DNA of 8,321 nt, taken from the NCBI GenBank assembly GCA_964581455.1, contig CAZOOT010000141.1, forward strand, positions 1 to 8,321, read 5' to 3'. Position numbers and translations under genes: made by a program. This document shows positions 1-7,080 of this stretch, one piece after another. The notes beneath the pieces are model-generated. The model was not told where the DNA came from. It was given only the letters and a program-made list of their open reading frames with translations, and searched no databases. The first letter of the stretch is position 1; the number at the start of each line of letters is the position of its first letter. The stretch comes from VBAS01 sp964581455 (lineage in GTDB: Bacteria > Bacteroidota > Bacteroidia > Chitinophagales > Chitinophagaceae).

Positions 1-199
1 TTGTATCAATAAAGCAATGAAAGAGATCAATGAAAAAGAGTATCATTCCCTGCTTATTAAACTGGCTCGGAAAAAATGGAATGCTGTAAGCGGCCCGGGT
101 ACAAATCTTTTTGTAAAAATGGCTAAGACCAGGGATTTTCTTTTATTGAAAGGGTTTGAATCCTCTCTTATTGCATCCGTTCTTAAAGAAATTAAATAA
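1..199 (+). CDS. recX: RecX family regulatory protein, C-terminal part (5' end outside window)
   Basis: RecX binds RecA filaments and modulates recombination and SOS activity in the cytoplasm. Only the last 65 residues are visible, read in frame from base 2 to a TAA at 197-199. There is no stop upstream of the ATG at 17, so the reading frame continues out of the window and that ATG is internal. The visible part has the three-helix repeat character of the RecX C-terminus: an acidic/basic helix followed by a LARKKW stretch, then a KTRDFLLLKGF segment and a final SLIASVLKEI helix, which matches the family's usual 'yLl.rGF...lI..vl' ending. RecX proteins are normally about 150-260 aa, so roughly half or more is missing on the left. 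The next gene starts 34 bp downstream on the same strand and could share its transcript. The family call rests on a short segment but the pattern is characteristic. Confidence 0.8.
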   Translation, partial: CINKAMKEINEKEYHSLLIKLARKKWNAVSGPGTNLFVKMAKTRDFLLLKGFESSLIASVLKEIK

Positions 200-233
200 G
201 AAACTTTTGTATTTTCCTGCTTTAAACCGTTCA

Positions 234-1208
234 ATGAATCAAAGAATTTTATTTCCCCTGATCTTTTTACTTAATTCTACCCTGCTTGCACAAAAAGGGA
301 AAGCCGATTTTGAATATGAATTCAGGGCAACGTCTGAAAACGACAATTATGCATTGACATTTGTTGATGGATATTACACAAACGGACTTTTTCTGCAATT
401 CAGCAAACCGGCTAATTGGAAAACTAATCCCAAACTGGAAAAAGTGATCGGCTCCTGGAAACTGGGGCAAATGATGTTTAATTCAGAAAACTACGATGAT
501 AAATCACCACAAACAATTGACCGCCCCCTAAGCGGATATTTGTTTTTACAAAAAGGCTATGATTTTTTTTATAAAAAAGGACATATACTTCAGGCAGGAC
601 TGGCTTTTGGCGGCTCAGGAAAAGCTTCACAGGCAGAAAAAGTACAAAGGTGGTATCACAATCTTGCCAGCTTACCGGATGTTTCCGGGTGGCCTTTCCA
701 ATTAAACGGAGAGATGGTTCTGAATCTTTCGGCTCAATACAATTATAATTTATTGGGATTAAAAAAGAGGCAAAGCAATTTGGAGATTATGGGAGTAGCT
801 ACAGCAAATCTTGGTAATGCATTTACCAATGCATCAGGAGGCATGATGATAAAGTTTGGAAATTTTGAAGACCCCTTACGAAGTAGTTTTTACCAGGCAA
901 GACTTGGCAGGGGAACCGTTGAAAAGCTAAAAAGAAACGCTGAAGTGTTTGTCTATTTTTATCCTCAATGGGTTAAGCAGTTTTATAATGCAACGGTACA
1001 GGGCCCGCTTTTTAGAAGCGACAAGGGTCCGCTGATTGGCGAAATCAGCAAACAATATTATACACACCGAATAGGAATTCATTATGCGGAGCGAAGTCTT
1101 TCGCTGGACTTAAACTATGTTTTGAAAAACAGGGAAGCTGTTTCAATGCGGCAATTGGAAAAATATGTGAGCATTAGCCTGGCTTATCGATTTGGAAGAA
1201 TAAAATAA
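234..1208 (+). CDS. LpxR-family (DUF2219) outer-membrane lipid A deacylase-like protein
   Basis: This 324-aa protein looks like a 12-stranded outer-membrane barrel of the LpxR family, whose Salmonella founder removes the 3'-acyloxyacyl group of lipid A in the outer leaflet. I chose the ATG at 234 because it begins a clean signal peptide (residues 1-19, cleavage likely at LLA/QKG). The longer frame from 156 would overlap recX and bury the signal. Family landmarks appear in order: E35-N36-D37 near the mature N-terminus (equivalent to the Asn-Asp active-site pair), YYTNG at 47-51, DRPLSGY at 96-102, and WYH at 140-142, whose His aligns with the catalytic His122 of Salmonella LpxR. A GW..QL.GE..LN block at 152-164 follows, then alternating amphipathic strands to YRFGRIK at the end. 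Length is close to the family norm of about 300-340 aa. The chemistry is inferred; Bacteroidota homologues are little characterised, so the true substrate may differ. Confidence 0.83.
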   Translation: MNQRILFPLIFLLNSTLLAQKGKADFEYEFRATSENDNYALTFVDGYYTNGLFLQFSKPANWKTNPKLEKVIGSWKLGQMMFNSENYDDKSPQTIDRPLSGYLFLQKGYDFFYKKGHILQAGLAFGGSGKASQAEKVQRWYHNLASLPDVSGWPFQLNGEMVLNLSAQYNYNLLGLKKRQSNLEIMGVATANLGNAFTNASGGMMIKFGNFEDPLRSSFYQARLGRGTVEKLKRNAEVFVYFYPQWVKQFYNATVQGPLFRSDKGPLIGEISKQYYTHRIGIHYAERSLSLDLNYVLKNREAVSMRQLEKYVSISLAYRFGRIK

Positions 1209-1209
1209 A

Positions 1210-1236
1210 AAAACCGAACCCCAAGAGCCCGGTTTT
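1210..1236. terminator. Bidirectional rho-independent terminator between convergent genes
   Basis: A perfect 7-bp stem (AAAACCG at 1210-1216 with CGGTTTT at 1230-1236) encloses a 13-nt loop. On the plus strand it is followed by TTTTAT, starting 2 bp after the LpxR-family stop codon. On the minus strand the A-rich run at 1202-1213 becomes a long U-tract (interrupted once at 1206), which suits termination of the DPP-IV-like gene ending at 1258. The stem is AT-rich at its base and the loop is large, so efficiency is uncertain, but the position between two convergent stop codons supports the call. Confidence 0.72.
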
Positions 1237-1257
1237 ATAAAAAACAATAATGCGGAC

Positions 1258-3513
1258 TTAAGGAACAGGAAAAAAAGGCTTTTGTTTCATCGCTTTTATT
1301 TCTGCCTCTGTTCTTCCCCCCGGGGGACAATTCTCTTTAATAAATTTTGTAAACAGGGCTGAAAGATGTTTTGAAGTTCCTTCACCTTCTCCAATACCAT
1401 GTGTTCGGTTGGGATAAGCCATCATCTGAAACATCTTGCCATGTTTTACCAATTCATTTGTCAGCATCTCCACGTTTTGGTAGTGTACATTATCATCCCC
1501 TGTACCATGAATGACCAATAAATTTCCTTTCAGATTTTTTGCATGTGTTAGTGCAGCCCCATTTTTATAATCTGCAGCATTCTCATCGGGCATTCCCATA
1601 TATCTTTCGGTATAAATATTATCATACAGCAATGAGCTGGTTACAGGCGCAATCGAAATACCTGTTTGAAACAGATCGGGATATTGAAACATCATATTAA
1701 GTGTAGAGGAACCGCCACCGCTCCATCCCCAGATGGCCATCCTGGTTGTATCAATAAAATTCCAACTGGATATTTCTTTAGCGGCAAAAGCCTGGTCACG
1801 GATATTTACCTGGCCTATTTTTTTATAAATAGCCTTTCTCCAGGCCCTTCCTTTAGGAGCCGGTGTCCCGCGGTTATCTATGGAAATTTGCACATAACCA
1901 TCTGCTGCCATATCGCCCCCGTATAAGAAATTCCTGGCAGCACCATAGCTATCATTAACCGTTGTAGCAGCCGGCTCACCATATACATAAAACACAACAG
2001 GGTATTTTTTTGTAATGTCAAAATTTTGGGGTTTCACCATCCAGCCGTCCATCGTTACACCTTCCGGTGTTGTGATCTTGAAGTACGAAACATTGCTTTT
2101 CTTTTTGTTTTCAGGATTTATTTTTTTGCTGATATCTTCTTCCGGTTTAAAGGGTTTATGATCGGGCAATGTCACCCATTCATTCAGTGGCGGAGTGTAA
2201 TAGTTAGAAAATCCATGACGTGCAAATTTTCCATTTGGCGAAATCTCATAACTGTTTGTGCCCTCCAGTTCTTTTGGAGTGATACGTGTGGCAGTACCAC
2301 TTCCGTCAAGTTTTACACTATATAAATATTTCTGGGTTGCATTGTCGGGGGAAGCATAAAAATAAACCAACCCGTTTTTTTCATCAATATTCAAAAGATC
2401 TATTACATCATAATTTCCGGGAGTGATCAGTTTTTCTTTTTTTCCATCTATTCCAATTCGATACAAATGCCGCCATCCGTCTTTTTCACTGAACCAGACA
2501 AACTCTTTGCCGCCCATGATCCAGTTCCAGCCGGTAACATCAGATGTCCATTCGTTCAGTGTAGCTACCCAGGCTTCATCGGTTTCAGAAAAAATGGTTT
2601 TTGCCTCACCCGAAAGCGTATTGCACAACATGATTTTGCTCTGGTTTTGTTTTCTGTTTAGTTGTTGCAGAATGATCTCATTGGACGCCGACCATTCCAT
2701 ACGAATAATATAATGCTGAGCCGGATCGCCTGGCACATTCATCCATTTGGTTTGCGCATTAGAAACATTCACTACGCCAATTCTTGCCGGCGAAGGAGGT
2801 TCTCCCACTTTTGGATATTCTACTGGTACAATCTGGCTATAAACAGAATCTGTAGTGTTGAGCATATAATAATCACGGATCTGGTTGGCGTCTATTTGCC
2901 AATACGCAATTGATTTGCTATCGGGACCCCAACGGAATCCATCGCGACAAAAAAACTCTTCTTCATATACCCAGTCAAATGTTCCATTGATCATTTTTTT
3001 GGTACCATTATCGCTGGTTAATTTTTTGATTTCTCCCGAGGCCAGGTCTTCCGCATAAATATTTCGTTCACTTACATAAGCAACTTTTTTGCTATCAGGA
3101 GAAAATTTTGCAAACTGCAAAGAGGATGCAGGTTTATTCTTACCCATTTGGGTTAATTGGCCCGAGGATAAATCAAGCAACCAGTAATCACCCCTGGTAG
3201 GGTAACGCCAAACTTTTTGCGCATTGGTATAGATCAACGCCAGTTTTCCATCTACGGATAACTGAAAACTGCGTGGCAGGATCTGCTTACCCTCTTTAGT
3301 TGTTAATTGTTTTTTACCTATAAATACAGTTTTGTTTTGCGAAGGCAAATCAATTTTTACAATCTCTCCGCTCTCTCTTTCTACCTGGTAATATGAACTG
3401 CCGTCATTGGTCCATTTGGTATAAGGAACACCGGGCTGTGCATAAAGCATTACAAATACAAACTGTACCAGGACAATGAGGACAGTCTTTTTTGTTAATT
3501 GTTTTAAATTCAT
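1258..3513 (-). CDS. Secreted dipeptidyl-peptidase IV-like S9 family serine peptidase
   Basis: This 751-aa S9B enzyme has a signal peptide (residues 1-25, cleavage near LYA/QPG), a DPP-IV-type beta-propeller (about 30-460) and a C-terminal alpha/beta hydrolase (about 465-726). It is predicted to remove dipeptides from free peptide N-termini outside the cytoplasm. The human DPP4 anchors for the substrate amino group and P2 carbonyl are present: E185 and E186 in DWVYEEE (180-186), R103 and N675. The oxyanion Tyr is Y511 (VYGEP). The triad is S598 (GWSGGG, 596-601), D673 (GTGDDNVH) and H705 (NRTHGI). The nucleophile elbow is GWSGGG instead of GWSYGG, and the position of human W659 is S627, so the S1 pocket should be wider than in a strict Pro/Ala-specific DPP4. 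A 25-residue tail after KEN (728) lies beyond the hydrolase fold and begins at a C6G5 tract. Gene is monocistronic, with its stop 21 bp from the shared terminator. Family assignment is secure; specificity is inferred. Confidence 0.93.
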   Translation of the reverse strand: MNLKQLTKKTVLIVLVQFVFVMLYAQPGVPYTKWTNDGSSYYQVERESGEIVKIDLPSQNKTVFIGKKQLTTKEGKQILPRSFQLSVDGKLALIYTNAQKVWRYPTRGDYWLLDLSSGQLTQMGKNKPASSLQFAKFSPDSKKVAYVSERNIYAEDLASGEIKKLTSDNGTKKMINGTFDWVYEEEFFCRDGFRWGPDSKSIAYWQIDANQIRDYYMLNTTDSVYSQIVPVEYPKVGEPPSPARIGVVNVSNAQTKWMNVPGDPAQHYIIRMEWSASNEIILQQLNRKQNQSKIMLCNTLSGEAKTIFSETDEAWVATLNEWTSDVTGWNWIMGGKEFVWFSEKDGWRHLYRIGIDGKKEKLITPGNYDVIDLLNIDEKNGLVYFYASPDNATQKYLYSVKLDGSGTATRITPKELEGTNSYEISPNGKFARHGFSNYYTPPLNEWVTLPDHKPFKPEEDISKKINPENKKKSNVSYFKITTPEGVTMDGWMVKPQNFDITKKYPVVFYVYGEPAATTVNDSYGAARNFLYGGDMAADGYVQISIDNRGTPAPKGRAWRKAIYKKIGQVNIRDQAFAAKEISSWNFIDTTRMAIWGWSGGGSSTLNMMFQYPDLFQTGISIAPVTSSLLYDNIYTERYMGMPDENAADYKNGAALTHAKNLKGNLLVIHGTGDDNVHYQNVEMLTNELVKHGKMFQMMAYPNRTHGIGEGEGTSKHLSALFTKFIKENCPPGGRTEAEIKAMKQKPFFPVP

Positions 3514-3628
3514 ACTAAAGAAATTTGAACCTGAAAAATACGGAATGATACCGAGCCGATTTCGTTAAAATGATCAGCGGTTTTATTGAAAAAAAGGATA
3601 AATAATTTGCATCTAATATCTTTACATC
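3514..3628. promoter_or_regulatory. Divergent intergenic region expected to hold two promoters
   Basis: These 115 bp separate the start codons of the minus-strand DPP-IV-like gene and the plus-strand omega-amidase gene, so promoters for both must lie here or within the coding starts. I looked for the Bacteroidota pattern TTG, about 19-23 bp, TAnnTTTG. The nearest -7-like octamers are TATCTTTA at 3617-3624 on the plus strand, only 4 bp before the ATG and without a correctly spaced TTG, and TATTTTTC on the minus strand (about 3537-3544). Neither is convincing. No clear Shine-Dalgarno precedes either ATG, which is usual in this phylum. The regulatory role comes from position, not from a recognised motif. 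Confidence 0.4.
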
Positions 3629-4420
3629 ATGTCCACACTTACTATCACCGGCATTCAAACTCAATTGCACTGGGAAGATCCCGAAGTGAATCTTAACATG
3701 CTGGAAAAAAAGATCAGGAGCATTTCAGAAAAAACCGAAATTATTATTCTGCCCGAAATGTTCAATACCGGCTTTAGTATGAATCCGGAAAAGCTGGCGG
3801 AAACCATGGATGGAGAAACAGTAAAATGGATGAAAAGAATGGCTGCAGAAAAAAAAGCAATTCTCACTGGCAGCTTAATAATCGGGGAAGACAAAAAATA
3901 CTTTAACCGCCTTATCTGGATGTTGCCAGATGGTCAATATGGATATTATGACAAACGCCACCTGTTTGCTTATGCAGGCGAAGACAAACAGTTTACTCCG
4001 GGTACAAAAAGACTGATTGCTTCTGTAAAGGGGTGGAAAATAAATCTGCTGATCTGTTATGATCTGCGTTTTCCTGTTTGGGCAAGTCAGCAAATACAGG
4101 AAGACGGACCCGAATATGATTTATTAATATATGTAGCCAACTGGCCCGACAGGAGGGTCACTGCATGGAAGACCTTGTTGCAGGCAAGAGCTATCGAAAA
4201 CCAATGTTTTGTGGCAGGAATAAACCGTGTAGGAAAAGATGGAAATGATATTTATCACAATGGCTGCAGCACTGTAGCAGACCCAATGGGTGAAGTGCTT
4301 TATCAAAAAGAAGATGAAGAAGATATTTTTACTGTTATGCTGAAAAAAGAAAAACTTACAGAAACAAGAACAAAGCTTCCATTCTGGAAAGACGGCGATT
4401 CATTTATAATTCATCCCTGA
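3629..4420 (+). CDS. Carbon-nitrogen hydrolase, YafV/Nit2-type omega-amidase
   Basis: This is a 263-aa cytoplasmic nitrilase-superfamily enzyme. Its closest recognised group, E. coli YafV and eukaryotic Nit2, hydrolyses alpha-ketoglutaramate (and alpha-ketosuccinamate) to the keto-diacid plus ammonia, clearing the by-product of glutamine transaminases. The Glu-Lys-Cys catalytic triad is present: E43 in LPEMFNTGFSM (a block typical of YafV), K109 in YDKRHLF and C143 in LICYDLRFP. The second structural Glu is E117 (AGEDKQF). Downstream, the ANWP (170-173) and ARAIENQ (186-192) segments are also family-typical, and the length fits (E. coli YafV is about 256 aa). The ATG at 3629 starts the conserved first strand directly and has no upstream in-frame competitor. 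The stop overlaps the nagA start (TGATG), so the two are probably one transcript with coupled translation. Substrate is inferred from the family; other small amides cannot be excluded. Confidence 0.9.
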   Translation: MSTLTITGIQTQLHWEDPEVNLNMLEKKIRSISEKTEIIILPEMFNTGFSMNPEKLAETMDGETVKWMKRMAAEKKAILTGSLIIGEDKKYFNRLIWMLPDGQYGYYDKRHLFAYAGEDKQFTPGTKRLIASVKGWKINLLICYDLRFPVWASQQIQEDGPEYDLLIYVANWPDRRVTAWKTLLQARAIENQCFVAGINRVGKDGNDIYHNGCSTVADPMGEVLYQKEDEEDIFTVMLKKEKLTETRTKLPFWKDGDSFIIHP

Positions 4421-5523
4421 TGAAACAGGTAATTACCAATTGCATAATTTATTCGGGGAAAGAGATCTTCTCAGGCGTTTCAATACTCTTAGATGAAGGA
4501 AGGATAACAAGCTTTGTTTATGACACTGATTTACCCGAAGACTATAATGTCATTGATCTAAAAGGAAAAAATATTTGTCCGGCATTTATCGATCTTCAGA
4601 TCTATGGAGCAAACGGATTTTTATATTCAGCCAGTCCAACCATTGAGGCCATTAATGCAACACGACAATATTGTTTAGATGGAGGCGCTACAAAGTTTTT
4701 ATTGACTATTGCCACAAACAGTAAAGACATTGTGAGCAAAGGCATATTAATTGCCAGGCAATATTTAAAGGAAGGCGGTAAAGGCCTGCTCGGCCTGCAT
4801 TTAGAAGGCCCATGGATCAATCCCCAAAAAAGAGGGGCACATTCGAATGAACATATATCTGCCCCAGCAATTGAAGAAGTGAGAAAACTAATTACTGATG
4901 CAGGCGGGATCGTGAAGATGATAACACTTGCACCTGAAATGGTAGATGAATCCATTGTTGATCTTTTACAGGAAAACAAGATCCTGGTTTCTGCAGGGCA
5001 CAGCAATGCCAGTTATCAGCAAGCTGTAAAAGGATTTGAAAAAATAAAACTGGCAACCCACTTATTTAATGCCATGTCCCAATTGCAAAGCAGGGAACCG
5101 GGTATGGTTGGAGCTATTTTTAATGATCCTGTTGTGAAAAGCAGCATCGTGGCAGACGGGCTGCATGTGGATTTTGCAACCATACAGATCAGTAAAAAAA
5201 TTCTTGGTGAAAGACTTTACCTGATCACAGATGCGGTAGCAGAAACCACGGGGGATATTTATCATCATGTTTTTAAAAATGACCGATACACTCTTCCTGA
5301 CGGAACCCTTTCCGGTTCTGCACTCAGCATGATGAAAGCAGTAAGGAATTGTGTGCAGCATGTGGGAATTGATACAGAAGAGGCTTTGAGAATGGCATCC
5401 TTATATCCGGCTAAAATTTTAGGAATAGATCACGAACATGGTTTAATTGAAAGAAATTTTAAAGCCTCTTTTGTTGTATTTGACAATGAACTAAACATGT
5501 CAGAAGTTATTGATCTTTCCTGA
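4420..5523 (+). CDS. nagA: N-acetylglucosamine-6-phosphate deacetylase
   Basis: NagA removes acetate from GlcNAc-6-phosphate to give glucosamine-6-phosphate in the cytoplasm, feeding amino-sugar catabolism or cell-wall recycling. The 367-aa protein has a small N-terminal beta segment (1-52), a TIM-barrel amidohydrolase core and a return of the beta segment at the C-terminus (about 340-358). Visible active-site residues: E129 in LHLEGP (metal), H194 in SAGHSNA, H214 in THLFNAM (metal), D271 in LITDA (catalytic acid/base), plus H141 in the RGAH substrate loop and the GTLSGSALSM block at 295-304. The amidohydrolase HxH motif after strand 1 is replaced by Q60-I-Y62, comparable to the single-metal E. 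coli type that has QxN there. The start codon overlaps the omega-amidase stop by one base. No nagB, nagK or transporter gene is adjacent. The last 17 bp overlap the 3' end of the opposite-strand S41 peptidase gene. Confidence 0.94.
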   Translation: MKQVITNCIIYSGKEIFSGVSILLDEGRITSFVYDTDLPEDYNVIDLKGKNICPAFIDLQIYGANGFLYSASPTIEAINATRQYCLDGGATKFLLTIATNSKDIVSKGILIARQYLKEGGKGLLGLHLEGPWINPQKRGAHSNEHISAPAIEEVRKLITDAGGIVKMITLAPEMVDESIVDLLQENKILVSAGHSNASYQQAVKGFEKIKLATHLFNAMSQLQSREPGMVGAIFNDPVVKSSIVADGLHVDFATIQISKKILGERLYLITDAVAETTGDIYHHVFKNDRYTLPDGTLSGSALSMMKAVRNCVQHVGIDTEEALRMASLYPAKILGIDHEHGLIERNFKASFVVFDNELNMSEVIDLS

Positions 5524-7060
5524 TCAGGTCCATTACTTTTTCAAATTTATAATCCACTCCACGACGAATGGCATCAATTGTCGGAGTCGATTCTATATCT
5601 GGCTGCACTCCCCGTCCGTCTTTCGGAATATCCTTATTTAACACCAGCCTGAAAAGGGGCAAACGAAAGCGAACTTTAGAAACAGGCAGTGTAACATCCG
5701 GTATCAACCATGCATTATTTCCATATGCACCTCCCCCGGTTTCTTCACCAACGATAAAAACATTCTCCTGGTCTTTTACAGTTTGTGTAAACAGTGTGGT
5801 GGCAGAAAAAGAATTTCCCCCGGTAATAACATAGACTTTTCCAGTAAAGTGATTTTTCTTTTTGGGTTTGAAATAATGTCTTTCAAAATATCCGAAATGA
5901 TATTTACCGTCTTTCTTTTTCGATGTCACCAACTGCATAAAGAGGCGGTTAAAAAAATAATTACCAATATGTTTTTTGAATTCACTTTTTATGGTATTTG
6001 CATAAAGAGAATCAGCTACTTTAAATGGTTTGTTGACGATAAGTTTTGTCAGGTATGTAGAATTAGACACACTGCCTCCGCCATTTCCACGGACATCCAA
6101 AACAAGATTTGATAAATTGTTTTGCCTTAGACTTCGAAAAGAAGAACGGAAAAATGACCTGAGATTCAGTTTTCGGCCAAAACTATTCAGGTCCATGATG
6201 GCCGTCTTTGTTGTAGAATCAATCCGGAAGCTACGGGAAGATTGTCGCATCAGCTTTTTTCTTTCTGCTGGACTGACACCGGCAAAACGAGCCACTGTTG
6301 AACGATTAATACTATCGGCCCGGGGATTATATGCAGGAAGAGAAATGGCTCCTTTTTGACCGCTGCTATCTGCATATTCAACGAAGTAGTTTTCCCTTGA
6401 TCCAAAAACAGAAGTAAAAGCTGCACCAAACCCGCCACGATTGCTCAGGTTTTGGTATTTGTGAGTTAAATTATAGCCATCGCTTGAAATGAACTGGAAA
6501 AGCGTATCCATCAAATTAGGAATGGGCCAGCCATTTATTTTTTTAATCTCTACACCCCTTGTCAAAACACTATCCTTGCGAATAAGATTTGCAGCTACTA
6601 CAGCTGTAATTTTATGCTCTGAGGATTTTTCCGGCCAAACTTTCAGGCTTAAAGGAAAAATTTTTGTGAGGCCGGTATCCCTGAACCGGGACGCATCTTT
6701 GGACCCTCTTACTACGGTATGGCCACAATTCACTTTTGAAATAACATAGTCAAGAATTTTTCGAAACCCGGATTCAGTTAATGAATCACGAAGCTGGTCC
6801 TCACCCCATAAAAAGAATTCATCCATTTCTGATTTTGTCGTGTACCAATACAACCCGGGATGTGACTCTTCCAGTACACCACGAAAAACTGAATAATCTT
6901 TTTGTAATTGTTCAGGCGAATATTTTGTATAAGGTGAATAAGAGGATTTAGAAACAGAACAACCTGTAAAAAAAATAAAAGACAATAAGCAACTGACAAG
7001 AAATGGCAATCGAAAGAAATGGGGACGCTTGTAGTATGTTACCTGGGGCACCTTGTTCAT
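5507..7060 (-). CDS. S41 family peptidase, predicted lipoprotein
   Basis: This is a 517-aa tail-specific-protease-fold protein. I chose the ATG at 7058-7060: it gives a proper lipoprotein signal (basic KRPHFFR, hydrophobic 17-32, then FTGC with Cys34 lipidated) and starts 20 bp after thiL. A start at 7105 would overlap thiL and add 15 residues ahead of the signal. Order of parts: an N-terminal helical domain with EESHPGLYWY (64-73), NCGHT (111-115) carrying the likely catalytic His114, a degenerate PDZ-like segment (about 165-195, GVEIKKING), LDVRGNGGG (321-329), GGNSFSATTLF (414-424) with likely nucleophile Ser419, GEETGGG (438-444) and GVQPDIE (484-490). The CtpA/Prc catalytic Lys, 25 residues after Ser, is Gly444 here, so this resembles the Ser/His tricorn-like S41B group. 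The residues after Cys34 (SVSKSSY) lack an acidic surface-export signal, so a periplasm-facing location is inferred. Substrate unknown. Last gene of the IMPase-thiL unit. Confidence 0.87.
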   Translation of the reverse strand: MNKVPQVTYYKRPHFFRLPFLVSCLLSFIFFTGCSVSKSSYSPYTKYSPEQLQKDYSVFRGVLEESHPGLYWYTTKSEMDEFFLWGEDQLRDSLTESGFRKILDYVISKVNCGHTVVRGSKDASRFRDTGLTKIFPLSLKVWPEKSSEHKITAVVAANLIRKDSVLTRGVEIKKINGWPIPNLMDTLFQFISSDGYNLTHKYQNLSNRGGFGAAFTSVFGSRENYFVEYADSSGQKGAISLPAYNPRADSINRSTVARFAGVSPAERKKLMRQSSRSFRIDSTTKTAIMDLNSFGRKLNLRSFFRSSFRSLRQNNLSNLVLDVRGNGGGSVSNSTYLTKLIVNKPFKVADSLYANTIKSEFKKHIGNYFFNRLFMQLVTSKKKDGKYHFGYFERHYFKPKKKNHFTGKVYVITGGNSFSATTLFTQTVKDQENVFIVGEETGGGAYGNNAWLIPDVTLPVSKVRFRLPLFRLVLNKDIPKDGRGVQPDIESTPTIDAIRRGVDYKFEKVMDLIRKDQ

Positions 7061-7080
7061 GGTTTTCAAATACGAATTTA

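Noticed and set aside
1..13. 13-bp repeat (TTGTATCAATAAA) shared with about 1746-1758
   Set aside because: It lies in coding sequence in both places, is AT-rich and short, and has no flanking structure; chance is sufficient.
156..233. N-terminal extension of the LpxR-family gene to an ATG at 156
   Set aside because: It overlaps the recX coding end by 44 bp and would place 26 basic, non-conserved residues ahead of a good signal peptide that starts at 234.
3617..3624. TATCTTTA as a Bacteroidota -7 promoter element for the omega-amidase gene
   Set aside because: It is only 4 bp from the ATG and has no TTG at proper spacing; it would require a leaderless transcript, for which there is no other evidence.
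4605..4611. Loss of the HxH metal motif in NagA as a sign of an inactive enzyme
   Set aside because: E. coli NagA also lacks HxH and works with a single metal held by the equivalents of E129, H194 and H214, all present here.
4602..5006. 134-aa open frame on the minus strand inside nagA
   Set aside because: It is antisense to a highly conserved gene, rich in Cys/Ser/Pro shadow composition and without recognisable motifs.
5568..6359. Chain of plus-strand open frames across the S41 gene
   Set aside because: They overlap one another in different frames and run opposite to a gene with clear S41 motifs; no independent coding signal.
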